Below are positions 44,260-58,727 of a DNA stretch of 64,000 nucleotides, piece after piece. Numbering within the stretch: the stretch's first letter is position 1; each line of letters begins with the position of its first letter. The stretch lies in the NCBI GenBank assembly GCA_020161065.1, contig JAIUPH010000026.1, positions 62,001 through 126,000 on the forward strand. The letters run 5' to 3'. The position numbers were made by a program, and so were the translations under genes. The notes beneath the pieces were generated by a model. It worked only from the letters and a program-made list of their open reading frames with translations, made no database searches and had not been told where the DNA came from. Source of the stretch: Pseudomonadota bacterium. Its GTDB lineage: Bacteria > Pseudomonadota > Gammaproteobacteria > Burkholderiales > Burkholderiaceae_C.

Positions 44260-44759
44260 TTGAGCGCTCCGCTGGCGGCCGGGGCCGGAGCCGGCGCGGT
44301 GCCCGCCTCGGCGGCCTTGCCGGTGAGGAACTGGCCGATCAGGTTTTCCAGCACCACGGCCGACTGCGTCTGCGCGATGGTGTCGCCGGGCTGCAGGTTC
44401 TTGTCGTCGCCGCCGGGCTCGATGCCGACGTACTGGTCGCCCAGCAGCCCGGCGGTGAGGATCTTGGCCGCCGAATCTTTCGGGAACTGGAAGCGGCGGT
44501 CGACGTCGAGCGTCACCACGCCCTGGTAGCTCTTGGCGTCCAGCGTGATGCCGGTGACGCGGCCCACCACCACGCCGGCGCTGCGCACCGGGGCACGCGC
44601 CTTCAGGCCGCCGATGTTGTCGAAGCGCGCGCTCAAGGTGTAGGTGGCGCCGCCGCTGAAGCTGGTGAGGTTGGCCGCCTTCAGCGCCACGAAAACCAGC
44701 GCCAGCAGGCCCAGCAGCACGAACAGGCCGACCAGGATCTCGATGTTTCTTTTCGCCAT
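44256..44759 (-). CDS. mlaD: Phospholipid transport protein MlaD
   Basis: A 167-residue MCE-domain protein: one N-terminal membrane helix ('EILVGLFVLLGLLALVFVAL'), then the MCE core 'VRSAGVVVGRVTGITLD' and 'ILTAGLLGDQYVGIEPGG'. It forms the hexameric ring of the MlaFEDB complex that conducts lipid in the periplasm. The tail is Ala/Pro-rich. The stop overlaps the mlaA start. Confidence 0.95.
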   Translation of the reverse strand: MAKRNIEILVGLFVLLGLLALVFVALKAANLTSFSGGATYTLSARFDNIGGLKARAPVRSAGVVVGRVTGITLDAKSYQGVVTLDVDRRFQFPKDSAAKILTAGLLGDQYVGIEPGGDDKNLQPGDTIAQTQSAVVLENLIGQFLTGKAAEAGTAPAPAPAASGALK

Positions 44760-44774
44760 TGCCTTGTTCCTTGC

Positions 44775-45560
44775 TCAGCGCCCGGTCGAGAACATCAGCG
44801 CGGTGAGGATGAAGTCCATGCCCAGCACGCACAGCGACGAGACCACCACCGTGCGCGTGGTGGCGTAGGCCACGCCTTCGGGCGTGGCCTCGGTCTCGTA
44901 GCCCTGGTACAGCGCGACGGTGGTGCAGATGATGCCGAACACGAAGCTCTTGAGCACGCCGTTGCCGACGTCGCGCCAGACGTCGACGCCGTTTTGCTGG
45001 ATCGACCAGAAGTTGCCCGGGTCGATGCCGATCAGCCCCACCGCCACCAGCCAGGCGCCGAGGATGCCGATCGCCGAAAACAGGATGGCCAGCAAGGGCA
45101 TCGAGACGATGCCGGCCAGGAAGCGCGGCGCCAGCACGCGCTGGCGCGGGTCGAGCGCCATCAGCTCGAGCGCGGCGATCTGCTCGCCGGCTTTCATCAG
45201 CCCGATCTCGGCGGTCAGCGAGGTGCCGGCGCGGCCGGCGAACAGCAGCGCCGTCACCACCGGCCCCAGCTCGCGCACCAGCGAGAGGTTGACGATCAGC
45301 CCCAGGCTCTCGGCCGCGCCGTAGGTGACCAGCGCGTAGTACATCTGCAGCGCCAGCACGAAGCCGACCGCCATGCCCGAGGCCAGGATGATCAGCAGCG
45401 AGCGGTTGCCGATGGCGTGCACCTGCTCGATCACCAGCCCGAAGCGGCGCAGCGACGCCGGCAGCGCGCGCAGCAGGTCGGCGAAGAACAGCGCCGCGCG
45501 GCCCCAAGCGCGCAGCATCTGCAGCGCGCGGCTGCCCAGGCTGGCCAGCAGGTCCATCAT
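44775..45560 (-). CDS. mlaE: Phospholipid ABC transporter permease MlaE
   Basis: A 261-residue inner-membrane permease: 'VRELGPVVTALLFAGRAG', 'EIGLMKAGEQIAALELMAL' and 'LAPRFLAGIVSMPLL' are signatures of the MlaE/YrbE family. Two start codons are adjacent (ATGATG at 45560 and 45557); the first overlaps the mlaF stop as ATGA and is chosen. It lies upstream of mlaD by 15 bases. Confidence 0.95.
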   Translation of the reverse strand: MMDLLASLGSRALQMLRAWGRAALFFADLLRALPASLRRFGLVIEQVHAIGNRSLLIILASGMAVGFVLALQMYYALVTYGAAESLGLIVNLSLVRELGPVVTALLFAGRAGTSLTAEIGLMKAGEQIAALELMALDPRQRVLAPRFLAGIVSMPLLAILFSAIGILGAWLVAVGLIGIDPGNFWSIQQNGVDVWRDVGNGVLKSFVFGIICTTVALYQGYETEATPEGVAYATTRTVVVSSLCVLGMDFILTALMFSTGR

Positions 45561-46414
45561 GCGGCGGGGCCTGCGGCAGGGCCGGCAACGGGGCCGGCCG
45601 CGTTGGGAGCAGCCAGGCCGAAGTCTTCGGCGATCGGCACGGCCGGGTAGTCGAACTTGACCGGGCCGTCGGGCTCGCCGCGCACGAACTGGCGCACCTC
45701 GGCGTCGGTGGAGGCCATCAGCTCGGCCGGCGTGCCTTGCGCCACCAGGCGGCCGCCGGTGGCCAGCAGCACCACCCAGTCGCTGATGGCCATGCATTCG
45801 GGCACGTCGTGGCTGATCACCAGCGAGGTGGCGCCGGTGGCGTCGTTGAGCGTGCGGATCAGCTTGGCGGCGACGCCCATGCTGATCAGGTCGAGCCCGG
45901 CGAAGGGCTCGTCGTACATGATCAGCTCGGGGTCGAGCGCGATCGCGCGCGCCAGCGCGATGCGGCGCGCCATGCCGCCCGAGACCTCGCTGATCTTCAG
46001 CGGCGCGGCGCCGCGCAGACCGACGGCGTTGAGCTTCATCAGCACGATGTCGCGGATCATCTCTTCCGGCAGATCGGTCATCTCGCGCAGCGGGAAGGCG
46101 ACGTTGTCGAACACCGTGAGGTCGGTGAACAGCGCGCCGAACTGGAACAGCATGCCCAGGCGCCGGCGCAGCCGGTAGAGCTGGTCGCGGTCGTGCACGT
46201 CGACCACTTCGCCGTCGAACACCACGCGGCCGCTGTTGACGCCGTGCACGCCGCCGATCAGCCGCAGCAGCGTGGTCTTGCCGCACCCCGACCCGCCGAG
46301 CACCGCGGTGACCTTGCCGCGCATGAAGCGCAGGCTCAGGTCCTTGAGGATGGTGCGCCTTTCGTCGTAGCCGAAAGTGACGTGGTCGATCTCGATGAAG
46401 GCGTCGGACTTCAA
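45557..46414 (-). CDS. mlaF: Phospholipid ABC transporter ATP-binding protein MlaF
   Basis: A ~285-residue ATPase with Walker A 'GGSGCGKTT', signature 'VSGGMARRIALARA' (MlaF-type, SGGM) and Walker B 'LIMYDEPFAGLD'. It powers lipid movement by MlaE/MlaD. No ATG or GTG exists in frame near the expected start: TTG at 46414 ('KSDAFIEIDHVTFGY' follows) fits the family length, while TTG at 46492 would add 26 unconserved residues. The C-terminus has an unusual Ala/Gly/Pro repeat ('AGPVAGPAAGPAA'). Confidence 0.92.
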   Translation of the reverse strand: MKSDAFIEIDHVTFGYDERRTILKDLSLRFMRGKVTAVLGGSGCGKTTLLRLIGGVHGVNSGRVVFDGEVVDVHDRDQLYRLRRRLGMLFQFGALFTDLTVFDNVAFPLREMTDLPEEMIRDIVLMKLNAVGLRGAAPLKISEVSGGMARRIALARAIALDPELIMYDEPFAGLDLISMGVAAKLIRTLNDATGATSLVISHDVPECMAISDWVVLLATGGRLVAQGTPAELMASTDAEVRQFVRGEPDGPVKFDYPAVPIAEDFGLAAPNAAGPVAGPAAGPAA

Positions 46415-46522
46415 ACCGGAGGGGCGGGGCCTGGGGTGATGCGAAACATTGTCGCATGCACCCCCGGGGTAACCCCCAGGCCGCTTACGCAAAGGCTTGT
46501 AGGCGGCTTGTAGCCGCTTGTG

Positions 46523-48001
<1,479 letters not shown>

Positions 48002-48042
48002 GATGTTTGCGCTCTTCGGTTCTTCGCTTCGGTTGTCTTGGT

Positions 48043-52779
<4,737 letters not shown>

Positions 52780-52831
52780 GGCTACTCCAGGCGTGCGAAT
52801 CGCGGGAGGCGCGAGCCTACCGCAGTGCAGC

Positions 52832-52914
52832 AATAGGGACAATCGGCAATAAATGGGGTCAGGTTGCTTAAACGGCTGCGCGTTCGATCGAAGTTTTTAA
52901 AATGGGGACATATT
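52832..52914. repeat. Three degenerate AATGGGGACA-type repeats beside the RAYT-like gene
   Basis: AATAGGGACAATCG (52832), AATGGGGTCAGGTTG (52852) and AATGGGGACATATTG (52900) are diverged direct repeats within 85 bases, in the gap between gltB and the 3' end of the transposase-like gene. The stretch is far more AT-rich than its surroundings. Similar motifs are common beside REP-associated transposase genes. Confidence 0.6.
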
Positions 52915-52974
52915 GAAGACACGGGCGCGCGGCGGCATCCATGCACGCAGCGTGCCGGTCCGGCAAAAAAGCGG

Positions 52975-53697
52975 TCAGGCGGGGGCGCTGCCGCGGCGCG
53001 GCCGCCCGCGCGGACGCGGCTGCGCCGGGCGGCGGCTGGCCTGCGCCAGTCGCTGCAGGAAGCCGGCGCTGCCCAGCGCCCAGCCGCGCGACAACGCGCT
53101 GCGCAGCGCGGCTTGGTCGGCGTCAGTCAGCGCCTCGGCGAGCAGGCGGCGGTACTGCGACTCGCGCTCGAACGGCGTGTTGCCGAGCTGCCAGTAAGCC
53201 GGCGGGTCGACCAGCGCGGCATCGCGGCGCTGGCCCAGGCGGTGCGGCAGGCTGCTGCGCTCGATGCCTTCGCCGGCAGCGGCGGCTGCGGCGTCGGGGC
53301 CTGCGGCCGCGGGCGCCTGCGCCGGCGCCGACTCCACCAGGCGCAGCGCCAGCAGCGCCGCCGGGCCCGACTCGATCAGCGCCGAGCGGAAGCGGCCGTC
53401 CCACAGCGCGCCGCTGCGGCCGTGGCGGCGGTTGAAGGCGGCAGCATGGCGGCGGCCCAGCGCCTGCATGGTGCGGCTGATGCCTTCGGCCGTGTCGGGC
53501 GTGGCCAGCAGGCGCAGCTCGCTGGCGGTCACGGCGTAGGCATGCAGCGCCACGCCGTGCAGCCGGGCGGCCTCGCGCAGGGCCTGCAGCAGCTGGTCGC
53601 TGTCCTGGGCGTCGAGCACGATCGCACCACCGTTGTGCCCGCGCTGCTGCACGAGGTGCATCACGCCGGGCAGCGACAGGCGCGGCTGTCGGGCCAT
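52975..53697 (-). CDS. RAYT-like (REP-associated transposase family) protein lacking the HUH motif
   Basis: A 240-residue protein aligned by eye with the Y1/IS200-type REP-associated transposases: start 'ARQPRLSLPGVMHLVQQRGH', middle 'LLQALREAARLHGVALHAYAV', then 'MQALGRRHAAAFNRRHGRSG' and 'LWDGRFRSALIE'. Where active enzymes read roughly 'MPNHVHLL', this protein has 'TASELRLLATPD', so the metal-binding His pair is gone; the catalytic Tyr region is also replaced ('LRLVESAPAQAP'). The C-terminal 'RPRGRPRRG' is basic. It is an intact frame, so it may be a DNA/RNA-binding protein derived from a transposase. It lies 21 bases after dgt. Confidence 0.75.
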   Translation of the reverse strand: MARQPRLSLPGVMHLVQQRGHNGGAIVLDAQDSDQLLQALREAARLHGVALHAYAVTASELRLLATPDTAEGISRTMQALGRRHAAAFNRRHGRSGALWDGRFRSALIESGPAALLALRLVESAPAQAPAAAGPDAAAAAAGEGIERSSLPHRLGQRRDAALVDPPAYWQLGNTPFERESQYRRLLAEALTDADQAALRSALSRGWALGSAGFLQRLAQASRRPAQPRPRGRPRRGSAPA

Positions 53698-53718
53698 GGT
53701 CGCCGGCCTCGTGGCGCG

Positions 53719-54897
53719 TCAGGCGCCGGCAACGGCCGGCGCCGGGTGCAGCGCCGCCGGGAACGGCACGCGGCCGGTCAGGCGGTGGTATTCGCGCAGC
53801 GCGAAGCGGTCGGTCATGCCGGCGATGTAGTCGGCGACTGCGCGCGGGCGATCGTCGGCGGCGCTGAAATCGGCCGGCATTTCCTGCGGCGCGGCGGCGT
53901 AGGCGTCGAACAGCTCGCTGACCACCTGCCGCGCCGCGGCGGTGGTCTGCATCACCTGCGGGTGGCGGTACAGCGCGCTGAACAGGAAGCGCTTGAGCTC
54001 GTCGAACTCGGCGCGCGCCGGCGGCGGCAACTGGGCCAGCAGCGGCAGCCGGCGCAAGGCGTCGGCGTCGGCGGGCGCGTGCTCGCGCAAGGCCTGGCGC
54101 AGATGGTCGACCAGCTGCCGCACCTGGCCGGCGAGCATGCGGCGCAGCACCTCGAACAGCAGCCGGCGGCCGGCGGATTCGAGCCCCGGGTGCTCGGCCA
54201 GCACCTCGCGGCGGATGCGGCCGTAGGCGGCCAGGCCGACGAGCTGCGCCTCGTCGAGCAGGCCCGAGCGCATGCCGTCGTCGACGTCGTGCGCGTTGTA
54301 GGCGATCTCGTCGGCGAGGTTGACCACCTGCGCTTCCAGGCTGGGACGGGTGCCCTCGATGAAGCGGCGCGCCACGCCGCCGGGCTCGGCCGCTTCCAGC
54401 GCCTCGGCGCGCCGCCGCGAGCAATGCTTGAGGATGCCTTCGCGCGTCTCGAAGCTGAGGTTGAGGCCGTCGAACGCCGGGTAGCGCTGCTCCAGCCGGT
54501 CCACCACCCGCAGGCTTTGCAGGTTATGTTCGAAGCCGCCGTGGGCGGCCATGCAAGCCTGCAGCGCGTCCTGCCCGGCGTGGCCGAAGGGCGTGTGGCC
54601 CATGTCGTGGGCCAGCGCGATGGCCTCGACGAGGTCTTCGTTGAGCGCCAGCGTGCGGGCCACCGAGCGCGACAGCTGCGCGACCTCCAGCGAATGCGTC
54701 AGCCGCGTGCGGAACAGGTCGCCTTCGTGGTTGATGAAGACCTGGGTCTTGTACATCAGCCGCCGGAACGCCGTGCTGTGGACGACGCGGTCGCGGTCGC
54801 GCTGGTGTTCGCCGCGGTCCAGCGCCGGCGGCTCGGGGTGGCGGCGGCCGCGGCTGCGGGCCGGGTCCACCGCCCACGGCGCCAGCGCCGCGGTCAC
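53719..54897 (-). CDS. dgt: Deoxyguanosinetriphosphate triphosphohydrolase-like protein
   Basis: A 392-residue HD-domain enzyme: '[14 protein letters not shown]', '[14 protein letters not shown]', '[13 protein letters not shown]' and '[16 protein letters not shown]' supply the metal-binding His/Asp set. It hydrolyses dNTPs to nucleosides and triphosphate; the family members of this length are often called dGTPase-like. The start is GTG at 54897, overlapping the aroB stop (GTGA). The aroB-dgt coupling is conserved in betaproteobacteria. Confidence 0.93.
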   Translation of the reverse strand: MTAALAPWAVDPARSRGRRHPEPPALDRGEHQRDRDRVVHSTAFRRLMYKTQVFINHEGDLFRTRLTHSLEVAQLSRSVARTLALNEDLVEAIALAHDMGHTPFGHAGQDALQACMAAHGGFEHNLQSLRVVDRLEQRYPAFDGLNLSFETREGILKHCSRRRAEALEAAEPGGVARRFIEGTRPSLEAQVVNLADEIAYNAHDVDDGMRSGLLDEAQLVGLAAYGRIRREVLAEHPGLESAGRRLLFEVLRRMLAGQVRQLVDHLRQALREHAPADADALRRLPLLAQLPPPARAEFDELKRFLFSALYRHPQVMQTTAAARQVVSELFDAYAAAPQEMPADFSAADDRPRAVADYIAGMTDRFALREYHRLTGRVPFPAALHPAPAVAGA

Positions 54898-56018
54898 GCC
54901 GCCGCCGGCTGGGTGTGGCGGGCGATGACCTCGCGCACCAGCGCGTCGGGCGCCGGACGCACGGCCGCGCGGCCCAGCGCCTCGATGACGACGAAGCGGA
55001 TCTCGCCGCCCTCGGCCTTCTTGTCGACGCGCATCAGCTCGATGAAGCGCTCGACGCCGATCGCCGCCGGCGCCTGCACCGGCAGCCCGGCGCGCTGCAG
55101 CAGGTGGCGCAGGCGCTCGACGAAGGCTTCCGGCATCAGCCCCAGGCGCCGCGACAGGTCGGCCGCCATCACCATGCCGCAGGCCACGGCCTCGCCATGC
55201 AGCCACTGGCCGTAGCCGAGGCCGGCCTCGATCGCATGGCCGAAGGTGTGGCCGAAGTTGAGGATGGCGCGCAGCCCGCTTTCGCGTTCGTCCTGGCCGA
55301 CGACCCAGGCCTTGATCTCGCACGAGCGGCGCACCGCGTGCAGCAACGCCGCCGGCTCGCGCGCCAGCAGGGCGTCGAGCTGGGCCTCGATCCAGTCGAG
55401 GAAGGCGACGTCGGCGATCGGCCCGTACTTGATGACCTCGGCCAGGCCGGCGGCCAGCTCGCGCGGCGGCAGCGTGCGCAGCGTGTCGAGGTCGCAGACC
55501 ACGCGCTGCGGCTGGTAGAACGCGCCGATCATGTTCTTGCCCAGCGGGTGGTTGATCGCGGTCTTGCCGCCGACCGACGAATCCACCTGCGCCAGCAAGG
55601 TGGTGGGCACCTGCACGAAAGGCACGCCACGCATGTAGCAGGCGGCGGCAAAGCCGGTGAGGTCGCCGACCACCCCGCCGCCCAGCGCGAAGAGCACGGT
55701 CTTGCGGTCGCAGCCGGCGGCCAGCAGGTGGTCGAACACCTGGTTCAGCGTCTGCCAGTCCTTGTAGGCCTCGCCATCGGGCAGCGCCAGCACCGCGACG
55801 CGGCCGTAGTGCGGCGCCAGCGCCCGCTGCAGCGCCGCGGCATACAGCGCCTGCACGGTGGTGTTGGTGACGATCACCGCCTGCGCGGCGGCCGGCAGGC
55901 CCTGCCAGGCCGCCGGGTCGGCCAGCGCGCCGGCGGCGATGTGGATGTCGTAGCGGTGGCCGGGCGTGCTGACCGGCACGTCGGCGCGCAGAAGCAGGGG
56001 CGCGGCAGTCGAACTCAT
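54894..56018 (-). CDS. aroB: 3-dehydroquinate synthase
   Basis: A 374-residue enzyme of the shikimate pathway that turns DAHP into 3-dehydroquinate with bound NAD+ and Zn2+. Signatures are '[13 protein letters not shown]', '[16 protein letters not shown]', '[19 protein letters not shown]' and '[11 protein letters not shown]' (zinc ligand). The ATG at 56018 is chosen; an in-frame start 48 bases upstream adds only basic, unconserved residues. It follows aroK by 57 bases. Confidence 0.96.
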   Translation of the reverse strand: MSSTAAPLLLRADVPVSTPGHRYDIHIAAGALADPAAWQGLPAAAQAVIVTNTTVQALYAAALQRALAPHYGRVAVLALPDGEAYKDWQTLNQVFDHLLAAGCDRKTVLFALGGGVVGDLTGFAAACYMRGVPFVQVPTTLLAQVDSSVGGKTAINHPLGKNMIGAFYQPQRVVCDLDTLRTLPPRELAAGLAEVIKYGPIADVAFLDWIEAQLDALLAREPAALLHAVRRSCEIKAWVVGQDERESGLRAILNFGHTFGHAIEAGLGYGQWLHGEAVACGMVMAADLSRRLGLMPEAFVERLRHLLQRAGLPVQAPAAIGVERFIELMRVDKKAEGGEIRFVVIEALGRAAVRPAPDALVREVIARHTQPAAA

Positions 56019-56075
56019 GAAGGGCAGTGTACGGCGCGGGCCTGCGGCACTGCGGCGCGGCCGCACCGCCGCTGC

Positions 56076-56609
56076 TCAGGTGGGTTCGCGCGGCGGCGCC
56101 AGGCCGGCCAGTTCGAGCTGCATCAGCACCATGCCGGTCAGCGCGTGCACCGAGGGCCGCGCCGCTTCAACCACGAAGTGGGCAGTGCGCCGGTACAGCG
56201 GGTCGCGGTCGCGGTAGAGCTCGCGCAGGCGCTTGAGCGGATCGTCCACCTGCAGCAGCGGCCGCTGGGTGTCGTGCCGCAGCCGGCGGAACAGCTCCTC
56301 GGGGCTGGAGCGCAGGTAGAAGACGTGGCAGCGCGAATGCAGCGCGTTGCGGTTGGAGGGCCGCAGCACCGCGCCACCGCCGGTGGCCAGCACGGCGCCG
56401 TCCTGCTGGCTGAGCTCGTCGATCACCGCCTGCTCAGCGTCGCGAAAGGCCTCTTCGCCGTGCTGCGCGAACCAGTCGCGGATCGGCATGCCCAGGCGGC
56501 GTTCGACGACGTGGTCGCTGTCGACGAAGGCCAGTTCGAGCTGGCGGGCCAGTTGGCGGCCCACCGTCGACTTGCCCGATCCGGGCATGCCGACGAGGGC
56601 GATGGTCAT
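56076..56609 (-). CDS. aroK: Shikimate kinase
   Basis: A 177-residue P-loop kinase: 'LVGMPGSGKSTVGRQLA' (Walker A), 'FVDSDHVVERR' and 'VLATGGGAVLRP' (shikimate binding), and 'RPLLQVDDPLKRLRELYRDR' (lid region). It phosphorylates shikimate in aromatic amino-acid synthesis. The ATG at 56609 is unambiguous. It lies eight bases after the Ig-like lipoprotein gene in the pil-aro block. Confidence 0.96.
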   Translation of the reverse strand: MTIALVGMPGSGKSTVGRQLARQLELAFVDSDHVVERRLGMPIRDWFAQHGEEAFRDAEQAVIDELSQQDGAVLATGGGAVLRPSNRNALHSRCHVFYLRSSPEELFRRLRHDTQRPLLQVDDPLKRLRELYRDRDPLYRRTAHFVVEAARPSVHALTGMVLMQLELAGLAPPREPT

Positions 56610-56617
56610 GGCCGGCG

Positions 56618-58678
56618 TCAGTTCGGGTTGGTGCAGGCCGACGCGTTGCCGTAGGGGCTGAGCACGAACGACGGCGCCACCGTCTCCACCGTCAGCTCGG
56701 AAGCCATCACCGGCAGGATGCCCACGTAGCGGGCGCGCGCCTCGGTGCCGGCGACGCCGGAAGCAGTGACGGTGATCGTGTACTTCAGCCAGCTGCCCAG
56801 GCTCTTGCCGTACTCGATCTGCAAGACGGCCAAGCCGTTGGCATCGGTCTTCGCGGAACCGACCATCGTGATCGCGACGTCGGACTTGCGCGGATCGAGC
56901 TCGCCGTTCCAGTTCATGTCTTCCTGGCGCGCCGCCAGCGCGGGCGCCACGCCGGCGCCGAAGCTGCCGGCCTCGCGCACGCCGTTGCGGTTGACGTCTT
57001 CGTTCGGGCAGATGACGTCGGCGGCGCCGGTGTTGAGCTCCCAGGCCGAGCCGTTCCAGACGTATTTCTCGGTGCTGGCCAGCGTCATCACCTGCGCCCA
57101 GGTGGTGCCGTTCCAGCTGTAGTGGCCCTTGTAATAACCGTCGAGATCGACGGAAGGCGTGATCTGCGCGTCGGGCTTGGCCTGGCCGGCGGAGTCGACC
57201 ACCATCACCACGTATTCCTTGATGTAGGTGAGCCCGTTGCGGCCTTCCTTGATCTGGTTGTTGGTGCGGATGCTCACCGCCAGCGCCTCGGACGACACCG
57301 TCAACGTCGCCGTCGCGGTGTGCGCGGCACCGTCGCAGGAGGTGGGGCTCGGGCTGGCGAAATCCACCGTGTCGTAGCAGACGCGAACCGTCACGCCGTT
57401 GGTCGGGCTGGAACGCTGGCCCGGCGTGAAGGTGGCGCGCGCGATGCCGTTGTCGTCGGAGTACGCATAGCTGCCGACCATGCTGATCACGCCGTCGGTG
57501 TTGCTGGCGTTGCCGGCGAGGTCGAAGCGCGCACGCACGTTCTTGATCGGCTTGTTGTTGGCGCCGACGAAAAGGGCGCGCAACTCCACCTGGTTGCTGC
57601 TGCTGCCCACGGTATTGACGGTCACCACGGTCGGCGTGGGCGTCACCGACGCCGATTGCGGGAACTCGGCCGCCGCCGGGATGCCCGTACCGGCCGACGT
57701 GACCGACACCGACTGCGTGTTCTGGTCGCCGGCCGCGGTGGCCACGATGGTCAGCGTGGTCGGCGATGCCGGGGCGGTGTAGTTGTAGCGGAACTTGCCG
57801 TTCAGGTCGGTCGTCCCGGTCACCGTGGGCAAGCCGTTGCCGGAGACGGTGATCGACTGGCTGGCCATCGCGATCGCGTTGAAGTCGACCAGCGTGTACT
57901 CGATGACGTTGGCGCTGCCCGCCACGACCAGCGGCGACGCGGAAGCCGTCAGCTTGGCACCGGTGACCGCGAACGAGGCCGTGCGCACCAGCGTGCCGGA
58001 CGTGGCGGTGACCGTGATCACGCGGTTGGAGCGGTCGGAGCCGATGCCGATCGTCGCCGTGATGACGCCCGAGGGGTTGGTCGTGGCGCCGCTGACGGTG
58101 GCGGTGGCGCCGCCGTCGACCGTGAAGGTCACCGGAATGCCGCCCACGGCGTTGCGGTTGCTGTCCACCGCCGTCACGGTGGCCGTGACGGTGGAGCCGC
58201 CGCCATTGGTGACGCTGGGCGCGCTGAGGGTCAGGCTCAGGTCGCTGGCGACCGGCGTGCCGCTGTTGGGGTCGGTCACGACGCGCAGCACGGTGCTGCG
58301 CGTGATGCCGCCGGCCGACGCGGTGACGGTGATGTTGCGGTTGCTGCGGTCGGAGCCGATGCCGATGGTGGCGGTGACCGAGCCGGTGGCGTCGGTGGTG
58401 GTGCTGCTCTGCGAGACGACGGCGTTGTTGTCGACGCCGACCGTGACGGTGACGCCCGAGACGCCGCGGCGATTGCTGTCGACGGCCGTCACTGTGGCGG
58501 TGACCGTCGCCGCGCCGGTGTTGGCGATGGTGTCGGAACTGAGCACGATGACGAGGTCGGCCAGGCTGCCGCCGCCGCCGCCCAACCCCGGCGTGCCGGC
58601 ATTGCCGCTGCCGCCGCCGCCACAAGCCGCCAGCCCGATCAGGGCCAGCCAGGCCAGCAGTTGTTTCAGATACCTCAT
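56618..58678 (-). CDS. Lipoprotein with bacterial Ig-like (Big-1-type) repeats
   Basis: A 686-residue protein with lipobox 'GLAAC' and a Gly/Ser spacer. It has at least two near-identical Ig-like repeats (about residues 36-135 and 145-240; shared 'TVTATVTAVDSNR' and 'TATIGIGSDRSNR'), then further beta-rich modules and a C-terminal part with a possible Ca-binding loop ('NEDVNRNGVREAG', 'DMNWNGELDPRKSD'). It is probably on the cell surface. Wedged between pilQ and aroK on one strand, it is likely expressed with the type IV pilus genes and may aid adhesion or pilus anchoring; this is inference. Confidence 0.85.
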   Translation of the reverse strand: MRYLKQLLAWLALIGLAACGGGGSGNAGTPGLGGGGGSLADLVIVLSSDTIANTGAATVTATVTAVDSNRRGVSGVTVTVGVDNNAVVSQSSTTTDATGSVTATIGIGSDRSNRNITVTASAGGITRSTVLRVVTDPNSGTPVASDLSLTLSAPSVTNGGGSTVTATVTAVDSNRNAVGGIPVTFTVDGGATATVSGATTNPSGVITATIGIGSDRSNRVITVTATSGTLVRTASFAVTGAKLTASASPLVVAGSANVIEYTLVDFNAIAMASQSITVSGNGLPTVTGTTDLNGKFRYNYTAPASPTTLTIVATAAGDQNTQSVSVTSAGTGIPAAAEFPQSASVTPTPTVVTVNTVGSSSNQVELRALFVGANNKPIKNVRARFDLAGNASNTDGVISMVGSYAYSDDNGIARATFTPGQRSSPTNGVTVRVCYDTVDFASPSPTSCDGAAHTATATLTVSSEALAVSIRTNNQIKEGRNGLTYIKEYVVMVVDSAGQAKPDAQITPSVDLDGYYKGHYSWNGTTWAQVMTLASTEKYVWNGSAWELNTGAADVICPNEDVNRNGVREAGSFGAGVAPALAARQEDMNWNGELDPRKSDVAITMVGSAKTDANGLAVLQIEYGKSLGSWLKYTITVTASGVAGTEARARYVGILPVMASELTVETVAPSFVLSPYGNASACTNPN

Positions 58679-58727
58679 GTCCTGGTCCCTAATGTCTGGA
58701 GTCGCTGCCCGGCCGCTGTGGCGTGGC

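Noticed and set aside
56618-58678. Repeated DNA blocks that might suggest a CRISPR array
   Set aside because: The repeats are ~300 bases apart and encode Ig-like protein repeats; there are no short regular repeats with unique spacers.
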